In this document: positions 8,490 through 16,529 of the stretch, one piece after another | Numbering within the stretch: position 1 is the first letter of the stretch | Layout of the letters: each line of letters starts with the position of its first letter | Origin: an uncultured Clostridia bacterium | GTDB taxonomy: Bacteria > Bacillota > Clostridia > Oscillospirales > Acutalibacteraceae | Assembly: GCA_945912145.1 (NCBI GenBank) | Contig: CAMEBF010000011.1 | Span: forward strand, 1-64,000 | Length of the DNA: 64,000 nucleotides | Direction of reading: 5' to 3' | The notes under the pieces: generated by a model | The model's input: the letters and a program-made list of their open reading frames with translations, nothing else | The model's database searches: none | Told to the model about the DNA's origin: nothing | Position numbers and translations under genes: made by a program

Positions 8490-9137
8490 TTACTCTTCGT
8501 CTTTCTTTCTGGTGGCTACGAAAGCAACAGCAGCGATAGCCATTACGCCAGCGATAGCAGCGATACCAGCTTCACCGGTCTGAGCGATCTCTTTGCCGGT
8601 TGTGGGAGCAACAGGAGCTTCACTGGGAGCTTCCGTCGCGGGAGCAGCCGTCGTGGGAGCAGCCGTCGTGGGAGCAGCTGTGGTGGGCTCAGTAGCCTTA
8701 ACCGTGACGGTCAGGTCAGCAGGCTGTTCAGCACCGGTCCACTCGGTAACAGTACCAGTGATGGTGGTGTCGCCGGCTTTCAGAACTTTGAAAGTCATAA
8801 CGACGAGATCATCGTCACCCTCAGCAGCGTTCGTGTAAGCAAGAGCGAAAGAAACGGTGTTCTCACCCTCAACAAGACCGGTAGCACCCATAGCGTCTTT
8901 CGCTACGGACTTGGAGCTAACGAACTCAAGAGCTTCAGCGTCGAACGAGAAGAAGATGCTGGCAGTCTCGGTACCAACCATATCTTTGGCGGAAACCGTA
9001 ATGGTGACTTCTTTGCCGACTTCTGCAGCACCGGCAGTGTAGGTCAGCGTGGGAGTAGCAGCAAAAGCAGTAAGAGCAAGAGCGGCTACCATTGCAAGTG
9101 CAAGAACACTTACGAGCATTTTCTTTGCAAGTTTCAT
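8490..9137 (-). CDS. Cell-surface cohesin-domain protein with a sortase-like C-terminal signal
   Basis: This 215-residue protein has a signal peptide (Lys-rich start, hydrophobic core, AFA cleavage site near residue 27). One cohesin-type beta-sandwich follows (about 30-150; VGKEVTITVSA, SIFFSFDAEALEF, DDLVVMTFKVLKAGDTTI). A Thr/Ala/Pro linker comes next, and the C-terminus is IAQTGE, a hydrophobic stretch, and RKKDEE. That end resembles an LPXTG-class sorting signal of the xAxTG type. Cohesins bind dockerins with high affinity, and two dockerin proteins are encoded in this window. It is monocistronic, with a consensus promoter and a strong terminator, so it is probably abundant. The cohesin assignment is by motif pattern. 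Confidence 0.8.
   Translation of the reverse strand: MKLAKKMLVSVLALAMVAALALTAFAATPTLTYTAGAAEVGKEVTITVSAKDMVGTETASIFFSFDAEALEFVSSKSVAKDAMGATGLVEGENTVSFALAYTNAAEGDDDLVVMTFKVLKAGDTTITGTVTEWTGAEQPADLTVTVKATEPTTAAPTTAAPTTAAPATEAPSEAPVAPTTGKEIAQTGEAGIAAIAGVMAIAAVAFVATRKKDEE
8640..8684. repeat. Three tandem 15-bp repeats encoding the Thr-Ala-Ala-Pro linker
   Basis: Units at 8640-8654 and 8655-8669 are identical and 8670-8684 differs at two positions. They encode the TTAAP-type linker of the cohesin protein, so the stalk length could change by slippage. Confidence 0.75.
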
Positions 9138-9200
9138 TTTTAGAACCTTCCTTTAAAAAATTTTCTATATAATGAGCCTTGAGACTCAATATACCGTATT

Positions 9201-9223
9201 TGTGTTATCCACCGGATAACACA
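9201..9223. promoter_or_regulatory. Perfect palindrome at the cohesin transcription start
   Basis: TGTGTTATCC (9201-9210) and GGATAACACA (9214-9223) form a 10-bp inverted repeat with a 3-bp centre. It begins 5 bp downstream of the -10 hexamer on the minus strand. It could be an operator or a 5' mRNA stabilising stem. Confidence 0.6.
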
Positions 9224-9228
9224 GCAAC

Positions 9229-9257
9229 ATTATATACTATTCGCGTCGAGATGTCAA
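9229..9257 (-). promoter_or_regulatory. Fully consensus housekeeping promoter of the cohesin gene
   Basis: On the minus strand TTGACA (9257-9252) is followed by exactly 17 bp and TATAAT (9234-9229). Both hexamers match the consensus perfectly. The gene start is about 90 bp downstream, after AAGGAAGG. Confidence 0.85.
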
Positions 9258-9383
9258 GTATAAATTGAAAAAACTTTCGCTAAAAACAGGATGAAATTGC
9301 CGCATCGATTCGGCATCTTTGACAATTTACCCATATTGTATAATAAATATTTTGAATTGTCAAGGAATATTCCGGTCGTAATT

Positions 9384-10193
9384 TTACTGTTTTCCGAAAA
9401 GTAGGTCTTTTTCATAGGATTTGTGAAACGCTTTGCGGACGGTTTCCTCGAGGCGATCGTCACGCAGGGATGTCACGCCTTCGATGGTAGTGCCGCCGGG
9501 GGAGCAGACCTTTGTGACCCAGCCTTCGATGTCGCCGCCGCATTCCTTTAGCAGCTTTGCGCTGCCGAGCACCGCCTGCACCGCTACATCGCGGGCCGTT
9601 TCGGCGTCGAGACCGTCGGCTTCTCCCGCTTTGGCAAGTGCGCCGATGAACAGAAACGCGTAAGCCGGAACGCAGCCGCCCAGTACGCCGAAGACCGAGA
9701 AAAGACTCTCGTCAAGCTGTTTGGCTTCGCCGTAGGAGGCGCAGATTTCGCCGACTTTTTGTAATTGCTCTTCAGTTACAAAACGATTACCGGTATAGGC
9801 GGAAACTGCCTCGCCGACTTCGGCGTTCAGATTGGGAAAAATCCGCGCTACCGGGGCATCATAAGAGAGGAACGACGCGATATAGTCTGTCGTTTTGCCG
9901 GCCGCAATGGAAACAAGCAGGGGCTTGTTTGCCTGAAGGGAACCGGCGATTTCCGGGAGAAGCGTCGGAAACGTCTGCGGTTTGGTGCAGAGCACGACGA
10001 CGTCACAGCTCTCAGCGATCTCATTTTCATTTTCTGCAGGGCTTATCCCCGTTTTTTGACAAAACCTCAGAAGCTTCACCCTATCAATATCATAGACGGT
10101 AATATCGTTTTTATCAAAAACATTTTTTTCTGCCGTATTTCTGATGATGGGCTGCGCCATGTTTCCGCAACCGATGAATCCGATGGTTTTCAT
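9384..10193 (-). CDS. proC: Pyrroline-5-carboxylate reductase
   Basis: ProC reduces pyrroline-5-carboxylate to proline with NAD(P)H. The 269-residue length is typical. The N-terminal Rossmann motif IGFIGCGNMAQPII binds the dinucleotide. A hydrophobic VSIAAGKTTDYI segment follows, and the helical dimerisation domain has CVPAYAFLFIGALAKAGEADGL and GGTTIEGVTSLRDDRLEETV, both characteristic. The gene stands alone between the cohesin gene and divergent coaX, with its own promoter at 10225-10252. Confidence 0.95.
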   Translation of the reverse strand: MKTIGFIGCGNMAQPIIRNTAEKNVFDKNDITVYDIDRVKLLRFCQKTGISPAENENEIAESCDVVVLCTKPQTFPTLLPEIAGSLQANKPLLVSIAAGKTTDYIASFLSYDAPVARIFPNLNAEVGEAVSAYTGNRFVTEEQLQKVGEICASYGEAKQLDESLFSVFGVLGGCVPAYAFLFIGALAKAGEADGLDAETARDVAVQAVLGSAKLLKECGGDIEGWVTKVCSPGGTTIEGVTSLRDDRLEETVRKAFHKSYEKDLLFGKQ

Positions 10194-10224
10194 GATGTTC
10201 GCCTCTTGCCTGTTATTGTTTTAT

Positions 10225-10252
10225 ATTGTAGCATAAATTTTTTCAAATTCAA
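10225..10252 (-). promoter_or_regulatory. Promoter of proC
   Basis: On the minus strand TTGAAT (10252-10247), a 16-bp spacer and TACAAT (10230-10225) lie about 32 bp upstream of the proC start. Confidence 0.55.
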
Positions 10253-10274
10253 GAGGATTCAGGCATTTTCCGGC

Positions 10275-10303
10275 TTGCAGTTTCGGACAAATTGGTATAT
10301 AAT
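10275..10303 (+). promoter_or_regulatory. Promoter of coaX
   Basis: TTGCAG (10275-10280), 17 bp, TATAAT (10298-10303). It is back to back with the proC promoter. Confidence 0.65.
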
Positions 10304-10358
10304 AAATACCTGTTTACTTTTGCTGACCAAAAAGTTCAGCGCGCAGGAGGTTCGGCGT

Positions 10359-11129
10359 ATGATTCTGACGGTGGATATTGGCAATACGAACATCAACACC
10401 GCTTTGTATCGCGGCGACAAGATCGCGTTTGTGTCCCGTGTGGAGACGGACCGGCTCAGAACGCCTGATCAGTATGCGGCGGAATTTGCTTCGATTTTTC
10501 GTCTGTACGGCGCGGATTCGTCTGATTTCCGCGGCGCGATCATCAGTTCCGTTGTGCCGGAGCTGACGCTTGTCATCAAAAAGGCGATTGAGATCATCAC
10601 AAAATGCACGCCGTTGATTTTAGGACCCGGTGTCAAAACTGGGCTGAATATTAAAATCGATAATCCCGCTCAGCTCGGCGCGGATCTTGTGGCCGGCGCG
10701 GTGGGCGCCATCCGCCGTTATGAACTGCCGTGTCTGGTGTTGGATATGGGAACGGCGACGAAAATCAGCGTGATCGACAGCACTGCGACCTATCGGGGCT
10801 GTACGATTGCCGCCGGTGTTCGTCTGGCGCTGAATGCGTTGTCGTCCGGCGCGTCACAGCTCCCCGCCATTTCGTTGGAGGCACCGGAAAACGCCATCGG
10901 AACGAATACGATTGACAGCATGCAGTCGGGCACGGTGCTCGGCGCCGCCGCTATGATCGAGGGACTGTGCGCAAGACTCGAAGAGGCACTCGGCGAAAAG
11001 GTGAAAACGGTCGTCGCGACCGGCGGCATCTCCGGTGATATCATTCCGTACTGCCGTATGGAGATTGTACACGCGCCGAATCTGATTCTTGACGGTCTGA
11101 AAGCGATTTACGATAAAAACTGCAAATGA
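10359..11129 (+). CDS. coaX: Type III pantothenate kinase
   Basis: CoaX phosphorylates pantothenate, the first step of coenzyme A synthesis; the type III enzyme belongs to the ASKHA fold. The 256-residue protein begins LTVDIGNTNINTALY, the phosphate-binding loop. It also shows PAQLGADLVAGAVGA, LVLDMGTATKISVID and VVATGGISGDI, all in family order. The start at ATG 10359 follows GCAGGAGG; the much longer open frame beginning at 9765 is antisense to proC and is rejected. The next gene in the same direction encodes an ECF transporter S component, suggesting linked uptake and phosphorylation of pantothenate. Confidence 0.94.
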   Translation: MILTVDIGNTNINTALYRGDKIAFVSRVETDRLRTPDQYAAEFASIFRLYGADSSDFRGAIISSVVPELTLVIKKAIEIITKCTPLILGPGVKTGLNIKIDNPAQLGADLVAGAVGAIRRYELPCLVLDMGTATKISVIDSTATYRGCTIAAGVRLALNALSSGASQLPAISLEAPENAIGTNTIDSMQSGTVLGAAAMIEGLCARLEEALGEKVKTVVATGGISGDIIPYCRMEIVHAPNLILDGLKAIYDKNCK

Positions 11130-11177
11130 ACGGAGGATTTCTGAGATTTCCGGGGACGGAAAAGAATGATTTATAAT

Positions 11178-11320
11178 GTTCAAAGTTCAAGGTGCAATGT
11201 GCAGTTTCGGAAGTGCTTCGCGCTTGGATTATATGCCTGCGGCGCATGCCGTTATAATCAATCAAAAAGCGAAGCCTTTTCCGACATTGAACTTCGAACA
11301 CTGCACTTTAAACTTTAAAA
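11178..11320. repeat. Dispersed intergenic repeat, copy A (heptamer arms, hairpin core)
   Basis: The left arm GTTCAAAGTTCAAGGTGCA is a run of 7-bp CAAAGTT-like units. Its inverted counterpart closes the element (CTGCACTTTAAACTTT). The core holds the mini-hairpins GAAGTGCttcGCGCTT, TGCCtgcGGCGCA and AAAGCgaaGCCTTT. It fills most of the 307-bp coaX-ECF gap and encodes no protein. Confidence 0.8.
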
Positions 11321-11436
11321 ATGTTGTTTTGTTCGGCGAATTTTATTCTGTATAAAACCGCGTTTTCTATTACATTATAATATATAGGTTCATTATGCGC
11401 TGTATCCTTCGGGAACAGCAGCAAGGAGGAATATCT

Positions 11437-12069
11437 ATGTCAACCAAACAAAAGGGCGGCCGGCATGACAAAATTGTCAAGCTTACCGTCACCGCCATGC
11501 TCACGGCGATTCTCGTCGTCATGGCGTTCACACCCATCGGCTTCTTGCGGGTAGGACCGCTCGAACTGACGCTTCTGATGGTGCCCATCATTGTCGGCGC
11601 AGTTACGCAAGGCCCCGTTGTCGCCGCGTTTTTAGGTGCTGTCTTCGGCATTGTCAGCTTTATTCAATGCTTTACCGGCAGCGTGCTTGGCGCGATTCTG
11701 CTGAGTGAAAGCGGCGTAAGGACGTTTATTGTGTGCTTCGTCCCAAGGCTCTTGGCAGGATGGCTCTGCGGTGTCATTTTCAAGGCATGCGCGAAACGCG
11801 ATACGAAAAAAGGTTGGTCGTTTCTCGTGGCAGGCATCTCCGGCTCTCTGCTGAACACGGTGCTCTTCCTCGGTTTTCTGGCGCTGTTCTTCATGAACAT
11901 GACCTTTTCGCCGGAACAGGCGGCGTCTCTGGGAGGTCTTGACACGGTGCTCAATACCGTCATCGCCATCGCGGCGGGCATGAACGCGCCGATTGAGCTT
12001 CTCGTCTGCGCGATCTTGGGTACGGCGATCGGTAAAGGCGTCTCGCTGGCCATCAAAAAAATAGGATAA
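11437..12069 (+). CDS. ECF transporter S component, possibly for pantothenate
   Basis: This 210-residue integral membrane protein has about six hydrophobic segments. It has the S-component pattern of an N-terminal VTAMLTAILVVMAFTPIG followed by a conserved LTLLMVPIIVGA loop. S components bind a vitamin and dock on a shared energising module (EcfA, EcfA', EcfT), which is absent here. Adjacency to coaX suggests pantothenate as ligand, but that is inference. The start at ATG 11437 follows AAGGAGGA. A strong terminator follows immediately. Confidence 0.82.
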   Translation: MSTKQKGGRHDKIVKLTVTAMLTAILVVMAFTPIGFLRVGPLELTLLMVPIIVGAVTQGPVVAAFLGAVFGIVSFIQCFTGSVLGAILLSESGVRTFIVCFVPRLLAGWLCGVIFKACAKRDTKKGWSFLVAGISGSLLNTVLFLGFLALFFMNMTFSPEQAASLGGLDTVLNTVIAIAAGMNAPIELLVCAILGTAIGKGVSLAIKKIG

Positions 12070-12074
12070 TTCCG

Positions 12075-12118
12075 AAGTCCGGCATTGCTTTATTTTGCGA
12101 TGTCGGACTTTTTTTTTA
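12075..12118 (+). terminator. Intrinsic terminator after the ECF gene
   Basis: AAGTCCGGCAT pairs with ATGTCGGACTT around an AT-rich loop and is followed by nine T. Confidence 0.85.
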
Positions 12119-12123
12119 GTGTG

Positions 12124-12259
12124 AAAAGTTCAAAGTGCAAAGCGCAGTTTCGGAAGCCCTGCGGGCTTGATTTTATGCCTGCGGCGCACATGATATCATG
12201 AATTAAAAGGCGAAGCTTTTTCTGACATTGAACTTTGAACCTTGCACTTTGAACTTTTT
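12124..12259. repeat. Dispersed intergenic repeat, copy B
   Basis: AAAGTTCAAAGTGCAAAG at the left edge is inverted as CTTGCACTTTGAACTTT at the right edge. The core has GGAAGCCCtgcGGGCTTG, TGCCtgcGGCGCA and AAGGCgaaGCTTTTT. It lies in the 382-bp gap before oadA. The rest of the gap holds only the terminator before it and the oadA promoter. Confidence 0.85.
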
Positions 12260-12372
12260 TTCAGGTTTTTCATGATGTTCGTTTTTATAGAATCTGGTAT
12301 GAATGGATAATTTGCACAGTTTGTCCGACGGTTTGCGTCGATTTTTTCTACACGGCAATTCCTCTTTTTTCC

Positions 12373-12400
12373 TTGCAATTCGGCGCGATTCGGGTATAAT
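12373..12400 (+). promoter_or_regulatory. Promoter of the oxaloacetate decarboxylase operon
   Basis: TTGCAA (12373-12378), 16 bp, TATAAT (12395-12400). A second TATAAT at 12402-12407 may shift the start point. Confidence 0.6.
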
Positions 12401-12451
12401 GTATAATGGGTTGAATTTGAAGTAGTTTTTAACCTTATAGGAGGTAATCAT

Positions 12452-13828
12452 ATGAAAGTACAGTTTACGGAAACGGTATTGCGCGACGCGCAGCAGTCGC
12501 TGATCGCCACGAGAATGCCGTTTGAGAAGTTTTCTCCCATTCTGGAAACGCTGAACAAAGCGGGTTATTATTCGCTGGAATGCTGGGGCGGCGCGACGTT
12601 TGACTCCTGCCTGCGTTTCTTAGATGAAGATCCTTGGGAGAGACTGAGAAAAATCAAAGAGAAATGTCCCGATACGAAGCTGCAGATGCTTCTCAGAGGA
12701 CAGAATCTGCTCGGCTATCATCATTATCCCGATGACGTCGTTCGTCTTTTCGTCCGCAAGAGCGTGGAGAACGGCATTGACGTTGTCCGTATTTTCGACG
12801 CGCTGAACGATCTGCGCAATATTCAGGTCGCCGTTGACGAAACGCTGAAAGCCGGTGCGATCGCCTCCGGTACGATCTGCTACACCACAAGTCCCGTCCA
12901 TACGCTTGAAGCGTTCGCGAAAATGGCGAAGGAGCTTGAGAGCATGGGCGTTCAGTCCATCTGCATCAAGGACATGGCAGGCGTTATGAGCCCCAAGGAG
13001 GCGTATGACCTCGTAAAGGCTATCAAGGCTCAGGTCAAGCTCCCCGTCGTGCTGCATACGCATTCCACAACGGGTCTCGGCTTTATGACGCTGCTCAAGG
13101 CTGTCGAAGCCGGCGCGGATATCATTGACACTGCGATCTCCTGCTTCTCCGGCGGCACGAGCCAGCCCGCGACCGAAACAATGGCGTACACGCTGCGTCA
13201 GTACGGCTATGACGTCGATCTCGACGACAAGGCACTGATGCAGATCAATAATTTCTTCAAGCCCTACCGCGCCGAATGCCTGGAATCCGGTCTGCTCAAT
13301 CCCGTCGTCATGGCGACGGCAACGGACGCGCTGAGCTATCAGGTACCCGGCGGTATGCTCTCGAACCTGATCAAGCAGCTGACCGATATGAAAAAGCTCG
13401 ATAAGCTCGATGAAGTGCTTGCGGAAGTGCCGGAAGTCCGTAAGGATTTCGGCTATCCGCCGCTCGTTACGCCGCTTGCGCAGATGGTCGGCACGCAGGC
13501 CGTGCTGAACGTCATGTCCGGCGAACGCTACAAGACGATTACAAAAGAGAACCAGGCCTATATCAAGGGTGAGTACGGCAAGGCACCCGGCGAGATCGCG
13601 CCCGAGCTGATCAAACAGGTTCTCGGCGACGAGCAGCCCATCACCTGCCGTTTTGCCGATACGCTGTCCGACGGACTGCCCGAAGCGAGAGCGTACCTCG
13701 GCGAAAAGGCGACGTGCGACGAAGACGTGCTTTCTTACTGCGCATTCCCGCAGCAGGCAGAGGCGTTCTTTGAGAAGAGAGACGAAAAGAAGAAGCGCAC
13801 TTTCACCTATGCGATTCAAAAGATATGA
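12452..13828 (+). CDS. oadA: Oxaloacetate decarboxylase alpha subunit (carboxyltransferase)
   Basis: This 458-residue protein matches the carboxyltransferase domain shared by oxaloacetate decarboxylase alpha and pyruvate carboxylase subunit B. It begins with ETVLRDAQQSLIATRMP and has the metal-site motif LHTHSTTGLG near residue 205 and the substrate-site FSGGTSQPATETMAYTL. It transfers the carboxyl of oxaloacetate to biotin. The usual C-terminal biotin carrier domain is missing and is supplied by the separate gene at 14223. Genes for the gamma, carrier and beta subunits follow, so this is a membrane-bound sodium pump, not a pyruvate carboxylase. Confidence 0.92.
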   Translation: MKVQFTETVLRDAQQSLIATRMPFEKFSPILETLNKAGYYSLECWGGATFDSCLRFLDEDPWERLRKIKEKCPDTKLQMLLRGQNLLGYHHYPDDVVRLFVRKSVENGIDVVRIFDALNDLRNIQVAVDETLKAGAIASGTICYTTSPVHTLEAFAKMAKELESMGVQSICIKDMAGVMSPKEAYDLVKAIKAQVKLPVVLHTHSTTGLGFMTLLKAVEAGADIIDTAISCFSGGTSQPATETMAYTLRQYGYDVDLDDKALMQINNFFKPYRAECLESGLLNPVVMATATDALSYQVPGGMLSNLIKQLTDMKKLDKLDEVLAEVPEVRKDFGYPPLVTPLAQMVGTQAVLNVMSGERYKTITKENQAYIKGEYGKAPGEIAPELIKQVLGDEQPITCRFADTLSDGLPEARAYLGEKATCDEDVLSYCAFPQQAEAFFEKRDEKKKRTFTYAIQKI

Positions 13829-13842
13829 GAGGAGCGCAGACT

Positions 13843-14220
13843 ATGACAGCAATGCTTCTGAAAATGCAGATGGGCTGGGGCGAGACGCTCAAGACCTCCA
13901 TTGTCGGTCTGTTGGTCGTTATTGCGATTCTGGCTGTGATTGCCGTTCTGATCCTGCTGATCTCGAAGATCATGGGCGCAGCGACAAAAGCGTTCAGCAA
14001 GAAAAAGCCTGAAACCGAGCCTGTGAAAGAGACTGCCGCGCCTCCCGCCGCAAAACCTGCGGGACGGGAACTGCCGGAAACGGAGTCGCAGGGTACCTTG
14101 CAGCTTGAAAATGTAGACGAACCGACTGCCGCCGTGATTATGGCGATTGTCAGCAATCAAAGCGGCATTCCCCTGAACCGTCTGGCGTTCAAGTCCATTA
14201 AACTGATAGAGGAGAAATAA
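13843..14220 (+). CDS. oadG: Oxaloacetate decarboxylase gamma chain (OadG-like)
   Basis: This 125-residue protein has one transmembrane helix (about residues 15-45), then a Pro/Ala/Glu-rich cytoplasmic linker and a short C-terminal segment. That is the architecture of the gamma subunit, which anchors the alpha subunit to the beta subunit. The N-terminal pattern GWGETLKTSIVGLLVV is typical. I chose ATG 13843 behind GAGAGGAG; ATG 13825 overlaps the oadA stop and would place the ribosome site inside the gene. Position between oadA and the carrier gene supports the call. Confidence 0.82.
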   Translation: MTAMLLKMQMGWGETLKTSIVGLLVVIAILAVIAVLILLISKIMGAATKAFSKKKPETEPVKETAAPPAAKPAGRELPETESQGTLQLENVDEPTAAVIMAIVSNQSGIPLNRLAFKSIKLIEEK

Positions 14221-14222
14221 GC

Positions 14223-14594
14223 ATGAAATATGTTGTTACCTTAAACGGAAAAAATTATGAGGTTGAGGTTGAGGAGACCGATGCTGTTATCACTGCGATT
14301 ACGGACGTTGCTCCTGCCGCCGCTCCGACTGCTGCTCCGGCTGTCGCCGCCGCTCCTGCCGCCGCTCCGGCTGCTTCCGCTGCCGGCGTTCAGGTGACCG
14401 CGCCCATGCCCGGCAATATCCTGAGTGTCAATGTCACGATGGGACAGGCTGTCAAGAGAGGCGATGTGCTCTTCATTCTTGAGGCCATGAAGATGGAAAA
14501 CGATATCGTTGCTCCCGAGGACGGCGTTGTCAAGCAGATCCTCGCACAGAAAGGCGCCGCTGTCGATACGGACGCCGTTCTGGCAGTCATCTGA
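14223..14594 (+). CDS. Biotin carboxyl carrier protein of the decarboxylase
   Basis: This 123-residue protein has a C-terminal biotinyl domain with the biotin-acceptor motif EAMKMEND. It is preceded by an Ala/Pro hinge (about residues 25-55) and the VTAPMPGNILSV turn typical of such domains. It carries the carboxyl group from the alpha carboxyltransferase to the membrane beta subunit. In many species this domain is fused to the alpha subunit; here it is separate. The gene starts 2 bp after oadG. Confidence 0.93.
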   Translation: MKYVVTLNGKNYEVEVEETDAVITAITDVAPAAAPTAAPAVAAAPAAAPAASAAGVQVTAPMPGNILSVNVTMGQAVKRGDVLFILEAMKMENDIVAPEDGVVKQILAQKGAAVDTDAVLAVI

Positions 14595-14612
14595 TAAAGG
14601 GGAGAACGGTCC

Positions 14613-15821
14613 ATGAGTATTGTTGAAGTTTTAACGGGTCTGTGGGAATCCTCAGGCTTCGGCGCGCTCGCAAGCGGCGCCGCAAGCTGGAGAAATCTCG
14701 TCATGATCCTCGTATCTTTTGTGTTTTTGTATCTGGCGATCGGCAAGAAATTCGAGCCGCTGCTGCTCGTTCCCATTGCGTTCGGCATTCTGCTTGCGAA
14801 CCTGCCCGGTTCCGAGATTATGCTGGATTCCATCGGACTATCCGATCCGGCGACGATGCAAGCGGTTGAATCCGGCGTGATGGAGGCCGGTCACTGGTAT
14901 GATTCCGGCGTCCTGCGATTGCTCTATGTTGGCGTCAAGAGCAGTATCTTCCCGTGCCTGATCTTTATGGGCGTCGGCGCGATGACCGACTTCGGTCCGC
15001 TGCTTTCGAACCCCGTCAGCCTGCTGCTCGGTGCTGCCGCTCAGCTTGGTATTTATGTTGCGTTTATCATTGCGATCGTGCTCGGTTTTGCGCCCGAAGA
15101 GGCGGCTTCCATTGCAATCATCGGCGGCGCGGACGGCCCTACGGCAATCTTCCTGACCAGTAAGCTGGCGTCGCATTTGTTGGCACCCATTGCGGTGGCG
15201 GCGTATTCGTACATGGCGCTGATCCCGATTATTCAGCCGCCCATTATGAGAGCGCTCACCACCGAAAAAGAGCGCAAGGTCAAAATGACGCAGCTTCGCA
15301 AGGTCACCAAGGTGGAAAAAATCATTTTCCCCGTTGTTGTTCTGGTCATTACGGCGTTTATCTTGCCCAGCGTTATTCCGCTTCTCGGTATGCTGATGCT
15401 CGGCAACCTGTTTAAGGAATGTATGGTTACGGATCGTCTTTCCGATACGGCGCAGAATGCGCTGATGAACATCGTCACCATCATGCTCGGCGTCTGCGTC
15501 GGTGCGACGGCTGACGGCGACACCTTCCTGACAGCCAAGACCTTGAAGATCGTTGCGCTCGGTCTGATCGCGTTCATGTTCTCAACTGTCGGCGGCGTTC
15601 TGCTCGGCAAGCTGCTGTATGTCCTGACAAAGGGGAAGGTTAATCCCCTGATCGGTGCTGCCGGCGTTTCCGCCGTTCCCATGGCGGCTCGTGTTGCGCA
15701 GAAGGTTGGCTCGAAAGATGACCCGACGAACTTCCTTCTCATGCACGCAATGGGTCCCAACGTGGCGGGCGTCATCGGTTCCGCTGTTGCGGCGGGCTAT
15801 CTGCTCTCTCTTTTCGGATAA
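14613..15821 (+). CDS. oadB: Sodium-translocating decarboxylase beta subunit
   Basis: This 402-residue integral membrane protein has about nine to eleven helices and matches the beta subunit family. Family members decarboxylate carboxybiotin while exporting sodium ions. Characteristic segments include SSIFPCLIFMGVGAMTDFGPL, the ion-site region IIGGADGPTAIFLTSKLA and a C-terminal SAVPMAARVAQKVGSKDDPTN stretch. It closes the four-gene oad operon. The same family serves malonate and methylmalonyl-CoA decarboxylases, but the OadA-type alpha subunit here points to oxaloacetate. Confidence 0.94.
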   Translation: MSIVEVLTGLWESSGFGALASGAASWRNLVMILVSFVFLYLAIGKKFEPLLLVPIAFGILLANLPGSEIMLDSIGLSDPATMQAVESGVMEAGHWYDSGVLRLLYVGVKSSIFPCLIFMGVGAMTDFGPLLSNPVSLLLGAAAQLGIYVAFIIAIVLGFAPEEAASIAIIGGADGPTAIFLTSKLASHLLAPIAVAAYSYMALIPIIQPPIMRALTTEKERKVKMTQLRKVTKVEKIIFPVVVLVITAFILPSVIPLLGMLMLGNLFKECMVTDRLSDTAQNALMNIVTIMLGVCVGATADGDTFLTAKTLKIVALGLIAFMFSTVGGVLLGKLLYVLTKGKVNPLIGAAGVSAVPMAARVAQKVGSKDDPTNFLLMHAMGPNVAGVIGSAVAAGYLLSLFG

Positions 15822-15824
15822 GTA

Positions 15825-16478
15825 ATGCAGTACCCCTATTTATTTTTCGACCTTGACGGTACGCTGACGAACTCCATGGAGGGCATCGTCAGGAGCCTGG
15901 AGTATGCGTTTGATGAAATGGGCATGGAGCGTCCGTCCCACGATGTTCTGATGAAGTTTATCGGGCCGCCGCTCACCGTCTCCTTCCACGAGCTGATGCA
16001 TTTTGATGATGCCACAACAGAATTGGCGATCGACAAATACCGCGAACGCTATCTTGTCAAGGGACTGTATGAGAATTTCCCGTTTGACGGCATTCCCGAC
16101 TTGCTCGAGACCGTGAAGAACAGCGGGAAAATTCTGGCGGTCGCGACCTCGAAGCCCGAACACATGGCGAAAGCCGTCACGGATCATTTTGATCTGACAA
16201 AGTATTTTGTCACCGTCGCGGGAAGCTGCGACGAGTCGGAGGATAAGGCGGCGGTGATCCGCAAGGCCTGCAGACGGCTCGGACTTCCCGAGCACGCGCC
16301 GGACGGCGTCCTGATGATCGGCGACCGGAAGCACGACATCATCGGCGCGCACCAATGTGGCATTCCGTGCTGCGGCGTCCGCTTCGGCTTTGCGCCGGAC
16401 GGCGAATTTGAGGAATACGGCGCGGATTACATTGTCAATACAGTAGACGATCTCAAAAACTTTTTGCTCACAATATGA
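15825..16478 (+). CDS. HAD-family hydrolase, phosphoglycolate-phosphatase-like
   Basis: This 217-residue protein shows HAD motif I DLDGTLTNS near residues 8-16, a helical cap, motif II AVATSKPE, and motif IV MIGDRKHDIIGAH. These give the Asp nucleophile, Ser/Thr, Lys and metal ligands. The nearest annotated types are phosphoglycolate phosphatase and 5'-nucleotidase-like enzymes, so the substrate is uncertain. The gene begins 3 bp after oadB and may ride on that operon's transcript. A terminator shared with glyA follows. Confidence 0.85.
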   Translation: MQYPYLFFDLDGTLTNSMEGIVRSLEYAFDEMGMERPSHDVLMKFIGPPLTVSFHELMHFDDATTELAIDKYRERYLVKGLYENFPFDGIPDLLETVKNSGKILAVATSKPEHMAKAVTDHFDLTKYFVTVAGSCDESEDKAAVIRKACRRLGLPEHAPDGVLMIGDRKHDIIGAHQCGIPCCGVRFGFAPDGEFEEYGADYIVNTVDDLKNFLLTI

Positions 16479-16512
16479 AAAACACCGTCCTCGCAAGGGG
16501 ACGGCGTTTTTC
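16479..16512. terminator. Terminator between the HAD gene and glyA
   Basis: CCGTCC pairs with GGACGG around an 8-base loop, with A-rich sequence on one side and TTTTT on the other, so it can serve both converging genes. Confidence 0.7.
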
Positions 16513-16529
16513 ATTATAGAAAGGATGTT

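Noticed and set aside
8139-9143. A 334-codon open frame on the plus strand
   Set aside because: Most of it is antisense to the cohesin gene, has Ser/Gly-rich low-complexity composition from the repeats, and lacks a ribosome site.
12620-13819. A 399-codon minus-strand frame
   Set aside because: It is antisense to oadA, with no family motif.
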